Assembly (NCBI GenBank): GCA_028702675.1 | Contig: JAQVOJ010000016.1 | Location: 1-40,035, forward strand | Direction of reading: 5' to 3' | DNA from: Bacteroidales bacterium | GTDB taxonomy: Bacteria; Bacteroidota; Bacteroidia; Bacteroidales; ML635J-15 | Length of the DNA: 40,035 nt | In this document: piece by piece, positions 26,280-35,597 of the stretch | Layout: each line of letters begins with the position of its first letter | Position numbering within the stretch: the stretch's first letter is position 1 | Translations under genes and position numbers: made by a program | Notes under the pieces: generated by a model | Seen by the model: the letters and a program-made list of their open reading frames with translations, nothing else | Told to the model about the DNA's origin: nothing | Database searches by the model: none

Positions 26280-26683
26280 TGAAATTAAACTTAGCAGTAA
26301 TCATGCTTATAGGCATAATATTAATTTCCTGCAATAATAAAAAATCGGACAACAGTTCAATTTTGGAACTTTCAAAATCTGATAATTTTGATGAAATTAT
26401 TAAATCAGACACGCCTGTTTTAATTGATTTTTATGCTGATTGGTGTAAACCATGCAAACAACAAACCCCAATTTTAAAAGAACTCAAAAATGAATTAAAA
26501 GACAATCTGATTATTATAAAAGTTGATATTGACAAATTTCCTGAACTTGCCAACCGACATCAAATAAAGAGTATTCCATATTTAGTAATTTATTATAAAG
26601 GTTCAGCACAATGGTCTGCTGTAGGTATGCACAACAAAACTCAGTTACAAACTCTTATCGAAAATATTACTAAAAACAAATAA
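26279..26683 (+). CDS. Thioredoxin-fold lipoprotein
   Basis: A 134-residue protein with a lipoprotein signal peptide (LIGIILISC lipobox, Cys at about residue 18) and a thioredoxin domain carrying the active site DWCKPCKQQ and the cis-proline segment KSIPYLVIYYKG. It should be anchored in the cell envelope, facing the periplasm, as a thiol-disulfide oxidoreductase. The frame extends upstream to 26204, but the ATG at 26279 gives the correct signal peptide and overlaps the preceding stop by one base. WCKPC differs from the usual cytosolic WCGPC and could alter redox potential. Confidence 0.85.
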   Translation: MKLNLAVIMLIGIILISCNNKKSDNSSILELSKSDNFDEIIKSDTPVLIDFYADWCKPCKQQTPILKELKNELKDNLIIIKVDIDKFPELANRHQIKSIPYLVIYYKGSAQWSAVGMHNKTQLQTLIENITKNK

Positions 26684-26701
26684 TTAAAAAAAAAAACAAC
26701 T

Positions 26702-26766
26702 AATTATTTCTTTTGATTTTAAGGCTTACACTTATTTTTCTATTTTTACAATCAAAAGAAATTATT
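26702..26766 (+). promoter_or_regulatory. Long inverted repeat ending at the C1B peptidase start codon
   Basis: Left arm AATTATTTCTTTTGATT (26702-26718) pairs with right arm AATCAAAAGAAATTATT (26750-26766) at 16 of 17 positions, loop 31 bases. The right arm ends on the base before the ATG at 26767. Part of the left arm (TAATTATTT, 26701-26709) can instead pair with AAATAATTA at 26678-26686, so two hairpins compete. Confidence 0.4.
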
Positions 26767-28161
26767 ATGAAATACTCCGTATTTGTATTCTGTTTATTGA
26801 TTGCAGCATATAGTATAGCACAAAATAATGGGCAAATTAGTGAAACCCGCTTAAACGAAATCAGAAGAAGTTTCGACAAAGATTTAGGACACAACAAAGC
26901 ATTAATTAATGCAATCAGTGCCAACGACATAAATTCTTTAGCTATCAACCGAAATGTATGCGGAAAAGCAGAACATCACTTTAAGTATAAAGTTGATGTA
27001 AAAGGCATAACCGACCAAAAAAGTAGTGGAAGATGCTGGATGTTTGCAGGACTTAATGCTTTAAGACCAACCGTAATATCCGAATACGAACTGTCATCAT
27101 TTGAATTTTCTACCAACTATTTATTCTTCTGGGATCAGTTCGAAAAATCTAACTTATTTTTAGAAAGTATAATTAAAACCTCTGCTTTACCGGAAGATGA
27201 CAGAATGGTGGAATGGTTATTTAAAAACCCTATTGGTGATGGTGGCGTATGGAACTCTTTTGCCAATCTTGTCGAAAAATACGGAGTAGTACCTTCCAGA
27301 ATAATGCCCGAAACACACCACTCTGAAAACACCGGAAGAATGAGGCAGATACTTGCGACTAAATTACGTCAACAAGGTACAGAACTACGTGAGCTCGCTA
27401 CTAAAAATGCAGCAAATAAAGATATGCAAAAATCCAAAACCGAAATGTTAAAAGAGATTTATCGGATATTAGCTTTATGTTTGGGCGAACCTCCAACAAG
27501 TTTTGAATACCGATTTATAAATAAAAAAGGAGAAGCTAATAATCTTGAAACATATACTCCTCAGTCATTTTTTAAAAAATTATTCCCCGATTATAACACT
27601 GATGATTTTGTAATGCTTATGAATGACCCAAGCCGTGAGTACTACAAATTATACGAAATTGAATTAGATAGAAATGTACTGGAAGGTAAAAACTGGAAAT
27701 ACATAAATCTTCCTAACTCAGAAATAAAAAAATATGCAATAGAAAGCATTAAAGACAACGAAGCAATGTATGCATCTTGCGATGTAGGGAAGTTTTTAAG
27801 TAAAGAAGACGGCACTCTTGATGTTGATAACTACGATTATGAGTCCTTATTTGGAATTACTCTTGATATGGATAAAACAAGACGTATTAAAACATTTGCC
27901 AGCGGTTCGTCTCATGCTATGCTTCTAATAGCTGTAGATACCGACAAAGAAGATAAGCCCATAATGTGGCAATTTGAAAACTCTTGGGGGGCATCTCATG
28001 GACATAATGGATACCTAAGCTTTACCGATGAATGGTTTGATGAGTATATGTTTAGAGTAGTTGTAAACAAGAAGTATCTTGAGACAAAAACTATAAAGAT
28101 ACTTGAACAAGAGCCAATAATATTGCCGCCTTGGGATCCAATGTTTTTAATGGACGAATAG
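26767..28161 (+). CDS. C1B-family cysteine peptidase (bleomycin hydrolase / aminopeptidase C type), secreted
   Basis: A 464-residue papain-fold peptidase. Catalytic residues: Cys90 in SSGRCWMFAGLNALRP, His near 383 in SGSSHAMLLIAVD, and Asn near 405 in FENSWGASHGHNGYLS. These match the bleomycin hydrolase / PepC group, which usually act as cytosolic aminopeptidases. Unlike those, this protein starts with a signal peptide (MKYSVFVFCLLIAAYSIAQ), so it should work in the periplasm or outside. The frame continues to 26713, but the ATG at 26767 is the sensible start. asnB follows seven bases after the stop. A long inverted repeat precedes the ATG. Confidence 0.9.
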   Translation: MKYSVFVFCLLIAAYSIAQNNGQISETRLNEIRRSFDKDLGHNKALINAISANDINSLAINRNVCGKAEHHFKYKVDVKGITDQKSSGRCWMFAGLNALRPTVISEYELSSFEFSTNYLFFWDQFEKSNLFLESIIKTSALPEDDRMVEWLFKNPIGDGGVWNSFANLVEKYGVVPSRIMPETHHSENTGRMRQILATKLRQQGTELRELATKNAANKDMQKSKTEMLKEIYRILALCLGEPPTSFEYRFINKKGEANNLETYTPQSFFKKLFPDYNTDDFVMLMNDPSREYYKLYEIELDRNVLEGKNWKYINLPNSEIKKYAIESIKDNEAMYASCDVGKFLSKEDGTLDVDNYDYESLFGITLDMDKTRRIKTFASGSSHAMLLIAVDTDKEDKPIMWQFENSWGASHGHNGYLSFTDEWFDEYMFRVVVNKKYLETKTIKILEQEPIILPPWDPMFLMDE

Positions 28162-28168
28162 TTTTTAT

Positions 28169-30049
28169 ATGTGTGGAATAACGGGTGCATTTGCCTTTAA
28201 TGAAGAAGGGCATAAAATATTTAAGTTTACCGAAAATGCGGTAAAATCCCTTAATAAAAGAGGACCTGATTCTCATGGAATATATAGCAAAGGTAATATC
28301 TCTCTTGGTCATAGCCGATTAAGCATTATTGATACTTCTGATTACGGCAACCAACCATTTATTGATAAGTCCGGTAATTATATTCTTATTTTTAATGGAG
28401 AGTTTTATAACTACCTAATACATCGCGAAGAACTCAAAAAAGACGGAATTGAATTTAAAAGTAAAAGCGACACAGAAGTTTTACTATATTTACTGATAAA
28501 AGAAGGAATAAACGCCTTAGAAAAAATCAACGGATGTTTCAGCTTTGCTTTTTACAACAAAAAGAATAATCAGCTTTTACTTGCACGCGACCGGATGGGA
28601 ATTAATCCACTTTTATATTACTACGATAACGAAAAGTTTATTTTTGGTTCAGAAATGAAATCGATTATTGAGTATAAAATTCCTAAAAATATTAACTTTA
28701 ACTCACTTTACAATTATTTACAACTGAATTACATACCAGGCGAAAACAGCATATTCGAAAATGTAAAAAGGCTAAAGCCCGGACATTATATTAAAGTAAA
28801 TCATTCGGGAATTGAAATAAGCCAATACTATAAGATAAACAGAACAAAATCAAAATTTACTGATTATATTCATGCCCAAAACACATTAAAAAATCTTCTT
28901 AATAATGCCGTAAAAACAAGATTGATTTCTGATGTACCTTTAGGTGCTTTTTTAAGTGGCGGAATTGACTCTTCGGTAATTGTAGCACTTGCAAGCCAAC
29001 ACACAAAACATCTCAATACTTTTTCTATTGGATTTAAAGATGAACCGTTTTTTGATGAAACAAATTATGCAGAGCTGGTTGCTAAAAAGTTTAATACAAA
29101 TCACACGGTGTTCAGTTTAAGTAACAATGATTTGCTACACAATCTTCGATCAGTATTAGATTATATAGACGAGCCATTTGCCGACTCATCAGCAATTGCA
29201 GTTCATATTTTAAGTATGCATACACGTCAAAAAGCAACTGTTGCACTTTCGGGAGATGGTGCCGACGAAATGTTCGGGGGCTACAATAAACACATGGCTC
29301 ATTACAAAGCCATAAATCCCGGAGTTAGTAATAAACTGGTTGGTATTGGAGCCCCTATCTGGAAAATGTTACCTAAATCAAGAAATTCTAAACTAAGTAA
29401 TCTATTTAGGCAGTTAGACAGATTTGCAACCGGAATTAACCTAAGTCCTATTGAACGTTATTGGTTATGGGCTGCACAAGGCTCTAATAAATATGCAAGT
29501 AATCTATTACTCAAAGGTCTTTGTAAAGATACTTATAATCAGTACACAATTGAACCAGTAAACTTCGACAATGAATATTCAGAGTTAGATAATGTATTAC
29601 ATAATGATATGCAAATTGTTCTACCTTATGATATGCTTACAAAAGTTGATTTGATGAGTATGGCTAACAGTTTAGAAGTTCGTACTCCATTTCTTGATCA
29701 CAATGTAGTTGATTTTGCGTTTTCGTTACCTGATGATTTTCGGGTTAACTCTAAATTAAAAAAACGAATACTACAAGACACTTTTCGTGATATCTTACCT
29801 AAAGAATTATACAATAGACCAAAACACGGATTTGAAGTTCCTCTATTAAAATGGTTTAAAAATGAATTGTGGGAGTGGATTGATAGTGATATATTATCTA
29901 AAAATTACATATATTCGCAGAATATTTTTGAATACAAAGAAGTTTTAAATTTAAAAAAACAATTAAAAAGTAAAAATCCTGACGATTCAGTAGCAAAAAT
30001 TTGGGCTTTAATTGTTTTTCAGAATTGGTACAAACACTATATTGAATAG
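28169..30049 (+). CDS. asnB: Glutamine-hydrolysing asparagine synthase (AsnB-like), polysaccharide-locus type
   Basis: A 626-residue class II amidotransferase. The N-terminal glutaminase begins MCGITGAF with Cys2 as the nucleophile after Met removal, and contains SLGHSRLSIID, NGEFYNY and LARDRMGINPLLYY. The synthase half has the PP-loop LSGGIDSSVIV and GDGADEMFGGYNKH. Length is normal. In the family this makes asparagine from aspartate and glutamine. Here it opens a cluster of exopolysaccharide genes, where such paralogues often amidate sugar acids, so that role is possible. The GT4 gene begins four bases after its stop. Confidence 0.9.
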   Translation: MCGITGAFAFNEEGHKIFKFTENAVKSLNKRGPDSHGIYSKGNISLGHSRLSIIDTSDYGNQPFIDKSGNYILIFNGEFYNYLIHREELKKDGIEFKSKSDTEVLLYLLIKEGINALEKINGCFSFAFYNKKNNQLLLARDRMGINPLLYYYDNEKFIFGSEMKSIIEYKIPKNINFNSLYNYLQLNYIPGENSIFENVKRLKPGHYIKVNHSGIEISQYYKINRTKSKFTDYIHAQNTLKNLLNNAVKTRLISDVPLGAFLSGGIDSSVIVALASQHTKHLNTFSIGFKDEPFFDETNYAELVAKKFNTNHTVFSLSNNDLLHNLRSVLDYIDEPFADSSAIAVHILSMHTRQKATVALSGDGADEMFGGYNKHMAHYKAINPGVSNKLVGIGAPIWKMLPKSRNSKLSNLFRQLDRFATGINLSPIERYWLWAAQGSNKYASNLLLKGLCKDTYNQYTIEPVNFDNEYSELDNVLHNDMQIVLPYDMLTKVDLMSMANSLEVRTPFLDHNVVDFAFSLPDDFRVNSKLKKRILQDTFRDILPKELYNRPKHGFEVPLLKWFKNELWEWIDSDILSKNYIYSQNIFEYKEVLNLKKQLKSKNPDDSVAKIWALIVFQNWYKHYIE

Positions 30050-30052
30050 TTT

Positions 30053-31237
30053 ATGCCTAAGATATTAAGAATAATAAACAGATTTAATCTAGGAGGTCCT
30101 ACTTATAATGTAGCATACTTAAGTAAATTCTTGGCTCCGGAATATGAAACATTATTGGTTGGCGGCATACAAGATAAAAATGAAACAAGTTCTGATTATA
30201 TAACATCAAAACTAGGACTTGAACCGATTATAATTGACGAAATGCAACGAGAAATAAACGGTGTAAACGATTTAATTGCATACAGAAAAATCACGAAAAT
30301 AATCAAAAGCTATAAGCCCGACATAGTTCATACTCATGCATCAAAAGCCGGCTTTCTGGGTAGATATGCAGCAATGAACAATAATGTTCCTACAATTGTA
30401 CATACTTTTCATGGTCATATTTTTCATTCATATTTCAATAGATATAAAACAAAGTTTTTCAAAACTATTGAACGAACCCTTGCAAAAAACACTTCAAAAA
30501 TTATTGCTATTAGTAATAAGCAACTCTACGAACTATGCGATGTACATAAAATTGCACCAAAAGAGAAGTTTACAGTTATTCCTTTAGGATTCGACCTCGA
30601 AAGATTTCAAGATAATTATAACCTAAAAAGGGAGTCATTCAGAAACGAATATAATCTTTCGGAAGATGAAATTGCAATATCAATAATAGGAAGACTTGTT
30701 CCTGTAAAAAACCATCGTTTATTTATTAAATCAATAAAATTTGCAAAAGAAAATACAAACAAAAAACTTAGAGCATTTATAGTAGGAGACGGAGACCTTA
30801 AATGGGATTTGCAAGAATTCGCTACACAATTGGGTTTAAGTTTTAGCAATTCTGAGAATAAAAAAGAAAAGTCTGACATCTGTTTTACATCATGGATTAA
30901 AGACGCCGATTATGTATTTGCCGGAAGTGATATCGTAGCTCTTACCTCATTAAACGAAGGCACTCCGGTATCCTTAATAGAAGCGCAAGCAGCAAATAAA
31001 CCAATAATTTCAACAAGTGTTGGCGGAATTGAAGATGTTGTAATGGATGGAAAAACAGCACTTCTATCTCCAAATAATGAATTAATACCTTTTTCTCAAA
31101 ATTTGTGTGAACTAATTACAAACGACCTACTACGTACTGAAATGGGACAATACGGTTACGAATTTGTTAAACAAAGATATCATTACACACGTTTAGTAAA
31201 CGATATGAAAGAACTTTATCAATCTTTACTGCAATAA
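30053..31237 (+). CDS. Glycosyltransferase family 4 (GT-B)
   Basis: A 394-residue GT-B glycosyltransferase. The N-terminal acceptor half includes FNLGGPTYNVAYLS, IVHTHASKAGFLGRYAA and HTFHGHIFHSYF. The C-terminal donor half includes SIIGRLVPVKNHRLFI and the family E-x7-E region NEGTPVSLIEAQAANKPIIS followed by VGGIEDVV. It probably adds a sugar to a lipid-linked polysaccharide at the inner membrane. The donor is unknown. No signal peptide or membrane segment is present. It directly follows asnB and precedes the Wza-like gene, which has its own promoter. Confidence 0.9.
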   Translation: MPKILRIINRFNLGGPTYNVAYLSKFLAPEYETLLVGGIQDKNETSSDYITSKLGLEPIIIDEMQREINGVNDLIAYRKITKIIKSYKPDIVHTHASKAGFLGRYAAMNNNVPTIVHTFHGHIFHSYFNRYKTKFFKTIERTLAKNTSKIIAISNKQLYELCDVHKIAPKEKFTVIPLGFDLERFQDNYNLKRESFRNEYNLSEDEIAISIIGRLVPVKNHRLFIKSIKFAKENTNKKLRAFIVGDGDLKWDLQEFATQLGLSFSNSENKKEKSDICFTSWIKDADYVFAGSDIVALTSLNEGTPVSLIEAQAANKPIISTSVGGIEDVVMDGKTALLSPNNELIPFSQNLCELITNDLLRTEMGQYGYEFVKQRYHYTRLVNDMKELYQSLLQ

Positions 31238-31241
31238 TAGG

Positions 31242-31271
31242 TTGACAAATAAATAAAATTACTTATTTTTG
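31242..31271 (+). promoter_or_regulatory. Bacteroidota promoter for the export/chain-length genes
   Basis: TTG at 31242-31244, a 19-base spacer, and TATTTTTG at 31264-31271 match the -33/-7 Bacteroidota promoter pattern at its normal spacing. This is the only complete pair I found. It should start a transcript about 20 bases before the Wza-like gene, and could read on through the next genes. Confidence 0.6.
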
Positions 31272-31290
31272 ACAGATTAAATATTTGTGT

Positions 31291-32058
31291 ATGAAACTAT
31301 TCAAAAGCTTCATGATATTTCTGGTTTTGGTATTGCTAATTGGCTTGAATTCATGTAAAATTCTTCGACCTTCCGAAATGTTTATAGTTGACGAGGAGCA
31401 TCCAATAGCAGAATTTAAGCCTTCAGAAAAAGAATATAAAATTAAACCATTCGATAAATTATCTGTAAGAATTACTACAAATGATGGGTTTTCGTTAATA
31501 GGAGTAGGACAAGGTAATACAGAATCAAGTTACAGAAGACAACAACAAGGTTTTGAATATTTAGTGGAATTTGATGGATTAATTAAACTCCCAACCTTGG
31601 GGCGTATTCCAATTACCGGTTATACTATGAGAGAAGCCGAAGAATATTTAGAAGAACTATATTCACAATACTATCAATCCCCCTTTGTATTACTAAGCGT
31701 TACTAATCGAAAAGCATATATTTTCTTTAATGGTGCTACCAAAGCCAACATTGTTACTATACCAACCGAGAATCTTACTTTAATTGAAGCAATTGCTTCT
31801 ACAGGTGGAGTTACAGAAATAAGCAGATCGTATAGAATTAAACTAATAAGAGGTGAGCTTACAGAGAATCCTGAGGTATATTATTGGAATTTAAGAAGAT
31901 TAGACGACTTAAAAGACAGTAATATTTTATTGGAAGCTAATGATGTAATTTACGTAGATAGTAAACCTCAATATATTTCTAGAGCATTAAGAGAGGTTGC
32001 ACCATATTTAACATTGCTTACAACTGCATTGTCGGTATATGGAATATTTTTTAGATAA
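31291..32058 (+). CDS. Polysaccharide export lipoprotein, Wza/SLBB type
   Basis: A 255-residue outer-membrane lipoprotein with a lipobox (LLIGLNSC, Cys at about residue 22). It carries the polysaccharide biosynthesis/export domain (YKIKPFDKLSVRITTNDG, VEFDGLIKLPTLGRIPITGY, TMREAEEYLEELYSQYYQSP) and a SLBB-type segment. It ends with a short hydrophobic C-terminus (LTLLTTALSVYGIFFR). It likely forms the outer-membrane export channel. It is shorter than E. coli Wza, as is usual for Bacteroidota. The frame extends to a TTG at 31285, but the ATG at 31291 gives a proper signal peptide. The Wzc-like gene follows six bases later. Confidence 0.92.
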   Translation: MKLFKSFMIFLVLVLLIGLNSCKILRPSEMFIVDEEHPIAEFKPSEKEYKIKPFDKLSVRITTNDGFSLIGVGQGNTESSYRRQQQGFEYLVEFDGLIKLPTLGRIPITGYTMREAEEYLEELYSQYYQSPFVLLSVTNRKAYIFFNGATKANIVTIPTENLTLIEAIASTGGVTEISRSYRIKLIRGELTENPEVYYWNLRRLDDLKDSNILLEANDVIYVDSKPQYISRALREVAPYLTLLTTALSVYGIFFR

Positions 32059-32064
32059 GAGGAT

Positions 32065-34524
32065 ATGAGTAAAATTAAAATACCTGTATTTAATCAAAAA
32101 TTCGATTTGCGAACTTTCTTAATTATTTTTAAGAGAAGTTTTTGGATTATCGTTTTAATTTTTATTCTCGCAATAATTATCGGCATTGTCAAATATAGAT
32201 ACACTTTACCTGTTTTTGAAACTAAAGTAATATTACAAATAAAACAAGAAAATCAGACAAATAGAATACTTAATATAGATTACGGTCTTACACAAACAGA
32301 TTTAAGCTATGCCTTAGAACTTATACAATCAAAAACATTTTTAAACAATTGCCTCAAAAAATTACCACTCGAAGTAGAATACTATAAAAAGGGCACATTC
32401 CTTAGTTCCGAAATCTACAAACAATCGCCATTTGCTGTTGAACTTAATGTTTCTAATTCGGCTATTTATAATCAAAATATTTACATCTATTTTATTAATA
32501 ACAAGTATTTATTAAGGTATAAAATTGGTAGCAACGAATATGAATTTATCTTAACACCCGATGAGTGGCATCCAATTTACGGTGGCGAGATAATAGTTAC
32601 CTACAATTCTCCGGATAGGATTAAATCAGAAGAGGCAAACAACAATAGATCTAACTACTTTTTTGTTTTAAAAAACCCTGAATCTGTTTACAAAACAGTA
32701 TCCAGTAACCTAAATGTAAGGGTACATAAAGAATCTGCAAGAACCATAATGCTAACTTACTCTGACAATAATCCAAATAAGGCGGCCGACATATTAAATA
32801 ATATTGCAGAATCTTATCTCACATACGAGTTGGAACAAAAAAGCCAAAGTGCAAATAATGTTATTAATTATATTGATCAGCAGTTAGATGTTATCTACAA
32901 ACAACTTGAAGATAACGAAAAGGAAATGCATGATTTTAGAAAAGAAAATAAAATTCCCCCTGGAATAAAAGAATTTGGTTATGGTAAATTCTCGTTTTTA
33001 ACTACTAAAATCTCCGATATTGAAGATAATATTATTAAACTTGAACTTGAAATATTAACATTAAAACAAGTTAAACAACAAATTTATGAAGAACCTGATT
33101 TTAATGTTTATGAAGTAATGTCATTGCTTTACGGCACAAGTTCGCAGGGCTTTATGAATAGCATGATTGGATCTCTCCAAAGCCTAATGGATAAGAAAGA
33201 ATTATTGCTTTTTGACGTTACACAAAATAACCTTAAAATACAAATGATTGACGAGCAAATTGATAGAAAGAAAGAGCTTATTGCGAGCTTTATAGATTCT
33301 TCTATCGAGCGACTTGACCAAAAAATAACTGACTATAGTTCAATGATTACAGAGTTCGAGTCTCAAATGTTCGTTGATTCTGCATACAAAGAAATTGAAT
33401 TTGCTAAATTAAATCGAATCTATTCAATTAATGAAAATTTTTATTATGAATTAATCCGTACAAAAGCCGAATATATGATTTCGCAGGCAGGTTTTGTATC
33501 AGATAACTTGATTTTAGAAAAAGCTTCTGCACCAAAAATGCAGAAAAAACCTATCTTGTCACAAATTCTTCTTATAGCAATAATCATCGCAATTTTACTT
33601 TCAACAGGTATTATTACAATTAGATATTTGTTATATAATAAAATACGTTCAATTGATGATATCACAGCATTTTCGGACATTACTATTTTAGGAGGAGTAC
33701 CAAAATCAAAAATTAAATCGGAAGTTTCGCAATTAATATTGCATAATAGACCCAAATCAATGCTTGCCGAAGCATTCCGCAATATAAGATCGAATTTGGA
33801 ATTTATTAATAGCGAAAGTAAATCTAAAATTATTACAATTTCATCAACAATATCAGGCGAAGGAAAAACATTTGTTGCATTAAATTTAGGTGCTATTTTA
33901 GCAATGGCAGGACACAAAGTTATTCTACTGGATTTTGACTTACGAAAACCACGATTCCACAAAAGTTTTCAAGTAGAAAACTTAAAGGGGATTAGCACTA
34001 TACTTATTGGTAGGCACAATATTGAAGAATGCCTTAAAAATACCGAAATAGAAAACCTGAGTTTTATTTCTTCAGGTCCAATTCCGCCAAATCCTAGCGA
34101 AATATTAATGGGCAAAGGATATAAAAATTTACTAAGCGAGCTAAAACAAAATTATGATTATATAATTATAGATACACCTCCAATTGGTATTGTAACAGAT
34201 GCTATGATATCTTATCAGATAGCAGATTATCCTATATATGTTACACGATCAGAAATTTCTCCTAAAGTTTTTATTGAACATATAAACGAGTTTGCCGAAA
34301 CCTCTAAGTTGAAAAATTTAAGTATAGTTTTAAATGGAGTCGAAAGCAGTAATAGTGCCTATGGATATGGCTATAAATACGGATACGGATACAGATATTC
34401 TTATGCAAAATATGGATATGGATACACCGAAAATATGAATAAAAATTATTATACATTAGATTCTGATGATAAAAAAAGTATTATCAAGAGAATAATAGAC
34501 ATCTTTAAAAAAAACATAGACTAA
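32065..34524 (+). CDS. Wzc-like chain-length determinant and tyrosine autokinase
   Basis: An 819-residue inner-membrane protein. N-terminal Wzz region with membrane segment 26-42; a large periplasmic part with coiled-coil-rich sequence (about 255-470); second membrane segment about 500-518; then a cytoplasmic BY-kinase domain with Walker A SGEGKT (597-602), Walker A' LLDFD (621-625) and Walker B IIIDTPP (700-706). The extreme C-terminus carries 13 tyrosines within residues 766-796, with Gly-Tyr repeats, the expected autophosphorylation cluster. Such proteins control polymer length and export together with the Wza-type channel. The WecA-like gene begins four bases after the stop. Confidence 0.93.
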   Translation: MSKIKIPVFNQKFDLRTFLIIFKRSFWIIVLIFILAIIIGIVKYRYTLPVFETKVILQIKQENQTNRILNIDYGLTQTDLSYALELIQSKTFLNNCLKKLPLEVEYYKKGTFLSSEIYKQSPFAVELNVSNSAIYNQNIYIYFINNKYLLRYKIGSNEYEFILTPDEWHPIYGGEIIVTYNSPDRIKSEEANNNRSNYFFVLKNPESVYKTVSSNLNVRVHKESARTIMLTYSDNNPNKAADILNNIAESYLTYELEQKSQSANNVINYIDQQLDVIYKQLEDNEKEMHDFRKENKIPPGIKEFGYGKFSFLTTKISDIEDNIIKLELEILTLKQVKQQIYEEPDFNVYEVMSLLYGTSSQGFMNSMIGSLQSLMDKKELLLFDVTQNNLKIQMIDEQIDRKKELIASFIDSSIERLDQKITDYSSMITEFESQMFVDSAYKEIEFAKLNRIYSINENFYYELIRTKAEYMISQAGFVSDNLILEKASAPKMQKKPILSQILLIAIIIAILLSTGIITIRYLLYNKIRSIDDITAFSDITILGGVPKSKIKSEVSQLILHNRPKSMLAEAFRNIRSNLEFINSESKSKIITISSTISGEGKTFVALNLGAILAMAGHKVILLDFDLRKPRFHKSFQVENLKGISTILIGRHNIEECLKNTEIENLSFISSGPIPPNPSEILMGKGYKNLLSELKQNYDYIIIDTPPIGIVTDAMISYQIADYPIYVTRSEISPKVFIEHINEFAETSKLKNLSIVLNGVESSNSAYGYGYKYGYGYRYSYAKYGYGYTENMNKNYYTLDSDDKKSIIKRIIDIFKKNID

Positions 34525-34527
34525 AAA

Positions 34528-35595
34528 ATGATTAATAGTATTGTTTATATCATTGTATTTTCTGTATCCTTAATTATCGGTGTGTTTCTTAATCGGTTTT
34601 TCCTTAATAGAAGTAATAAATTTATTGTAAAAAAAGCAAATAAAGAAGCTGTTCGTTTTGCATCACAATCGAAACCAATTTTTGGAGGAATTACATTTTA
34701 TAGCGTGTTTTTTGTCGCTATGTTAAGTTTCATGTTTATTTCAGGGTTTAACAATAGTGTCCCCAAAGAATACATCTGCTTATTTATTACAATTACAATG
34801 GCTTTCTTTATGGGGCTTGCCGACGATATTATAAGTACACCACCAATATTTAAATTCATAATACAGTTTGCTATTGCTGCAATATTTATTTTTAGTGATA
34901 TTTATATTGTAATCTCGCCTTACACCATATTAAACTATACTATTACTGTATTATGGGTAGTTGGCATCATGAATTCAATAAATATGCTCGACAATATGGA
35001 TTCGATTACCAACTTAACAGCTCTTGGAATTATTGCTGGAGCTACAGTCTATTCGTTTTTAACTAATGGAGTAGATTTAAATTTTATTAGTTTTGTTACA
35101 ATCGCCTCTGTTGGAGCAATGCTTAGCTTTTTGATATATAATTGGAATCCTGCAAAAATGTATATGGGCGATTCAGGGAGCCAATTCCTAGGTACCTTGT
35201 TAGCATTTATTGGAATTCTTTATTTATGGAACTCAGTACCCATTGCCGACTATAGCTACGGATACAATACCAAACAAATAATAATTGTAGCACTTGCTTT
35301 CGTAATTCCAATTTCGGATACTACTACAGTTACTATTAACCGTTTATTAAAAAAGAAATCGCCATTTGTAGGTGGAAGAGACCATACTACACATTTTCTA
35401 GCATATTTGGGAGTACACGAAAGATGGATAGCAATCCTGTATTTCTCACTAACTATTGGCGGAAATTTAATCGCTTATTATCTGATAGGCAACAAATCAG
35501 AATGGAATACAAATCTATTTTGGTTATACACCCTAATACCCTTTACCATATTCATACTCCTTTATATTAATACAAAAATTACAAAACCAAAATAA
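34528..35595 (+). CDS. WecA/MraY-type sugar-1-phosphate transferase
   Basis: A 355-residue polytopic membrane protein of the MraY/WecA superfamily, which moves a HexNAc-1-phosphate from UDP-sugar to undecaprenyl phosphate. Motifs: GLADD (D99, D100), SINMLDNMDSIT with D155 and D158, MYMGDSGSQFLG with D215, and GRDHTTHFLAYLGV near 283. The usual glycine after DNMD is serine here. This enzyme would start the repeat unit that the GT4 and Wzc/Wza proteins extend and export. It is followed by the lytic transglycosylase two bases after its stop. The precise sugar is not readable from sequence. Confidence 0.88.
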   Translation: MINSIVYIIVFSVSLIIGVFLNRFFLNRSNKFIVKKANKEAVRFASQSKPIFGGITFYSVFFVAMLSFMFISGFNNSVPKEYICLFITITMAFFMGLADDIISTPPIFKFIIQFAIAAIFIFSDIYIVISPYTILNYTITVLWVVGIMNSINMLDNMDSITNLTALGIIAGATVYSFLTNGVDLNFISFVTIASVGAMLSFLIYNWNPAKMYMGDSGSQFLGTLLAFIGILYLWNSVPIADYSYGYNTKQIIIVALAFVIPISDTTTVTINRLLKKKSPFVGGRDHTTHFLAYLGVHERWIAILYFSLTIGGNLIAYYLIGNKSEWNTNLFWLYTLIPFTIFILLYINTKITKPK

Positions 35596-35597
35596 AT

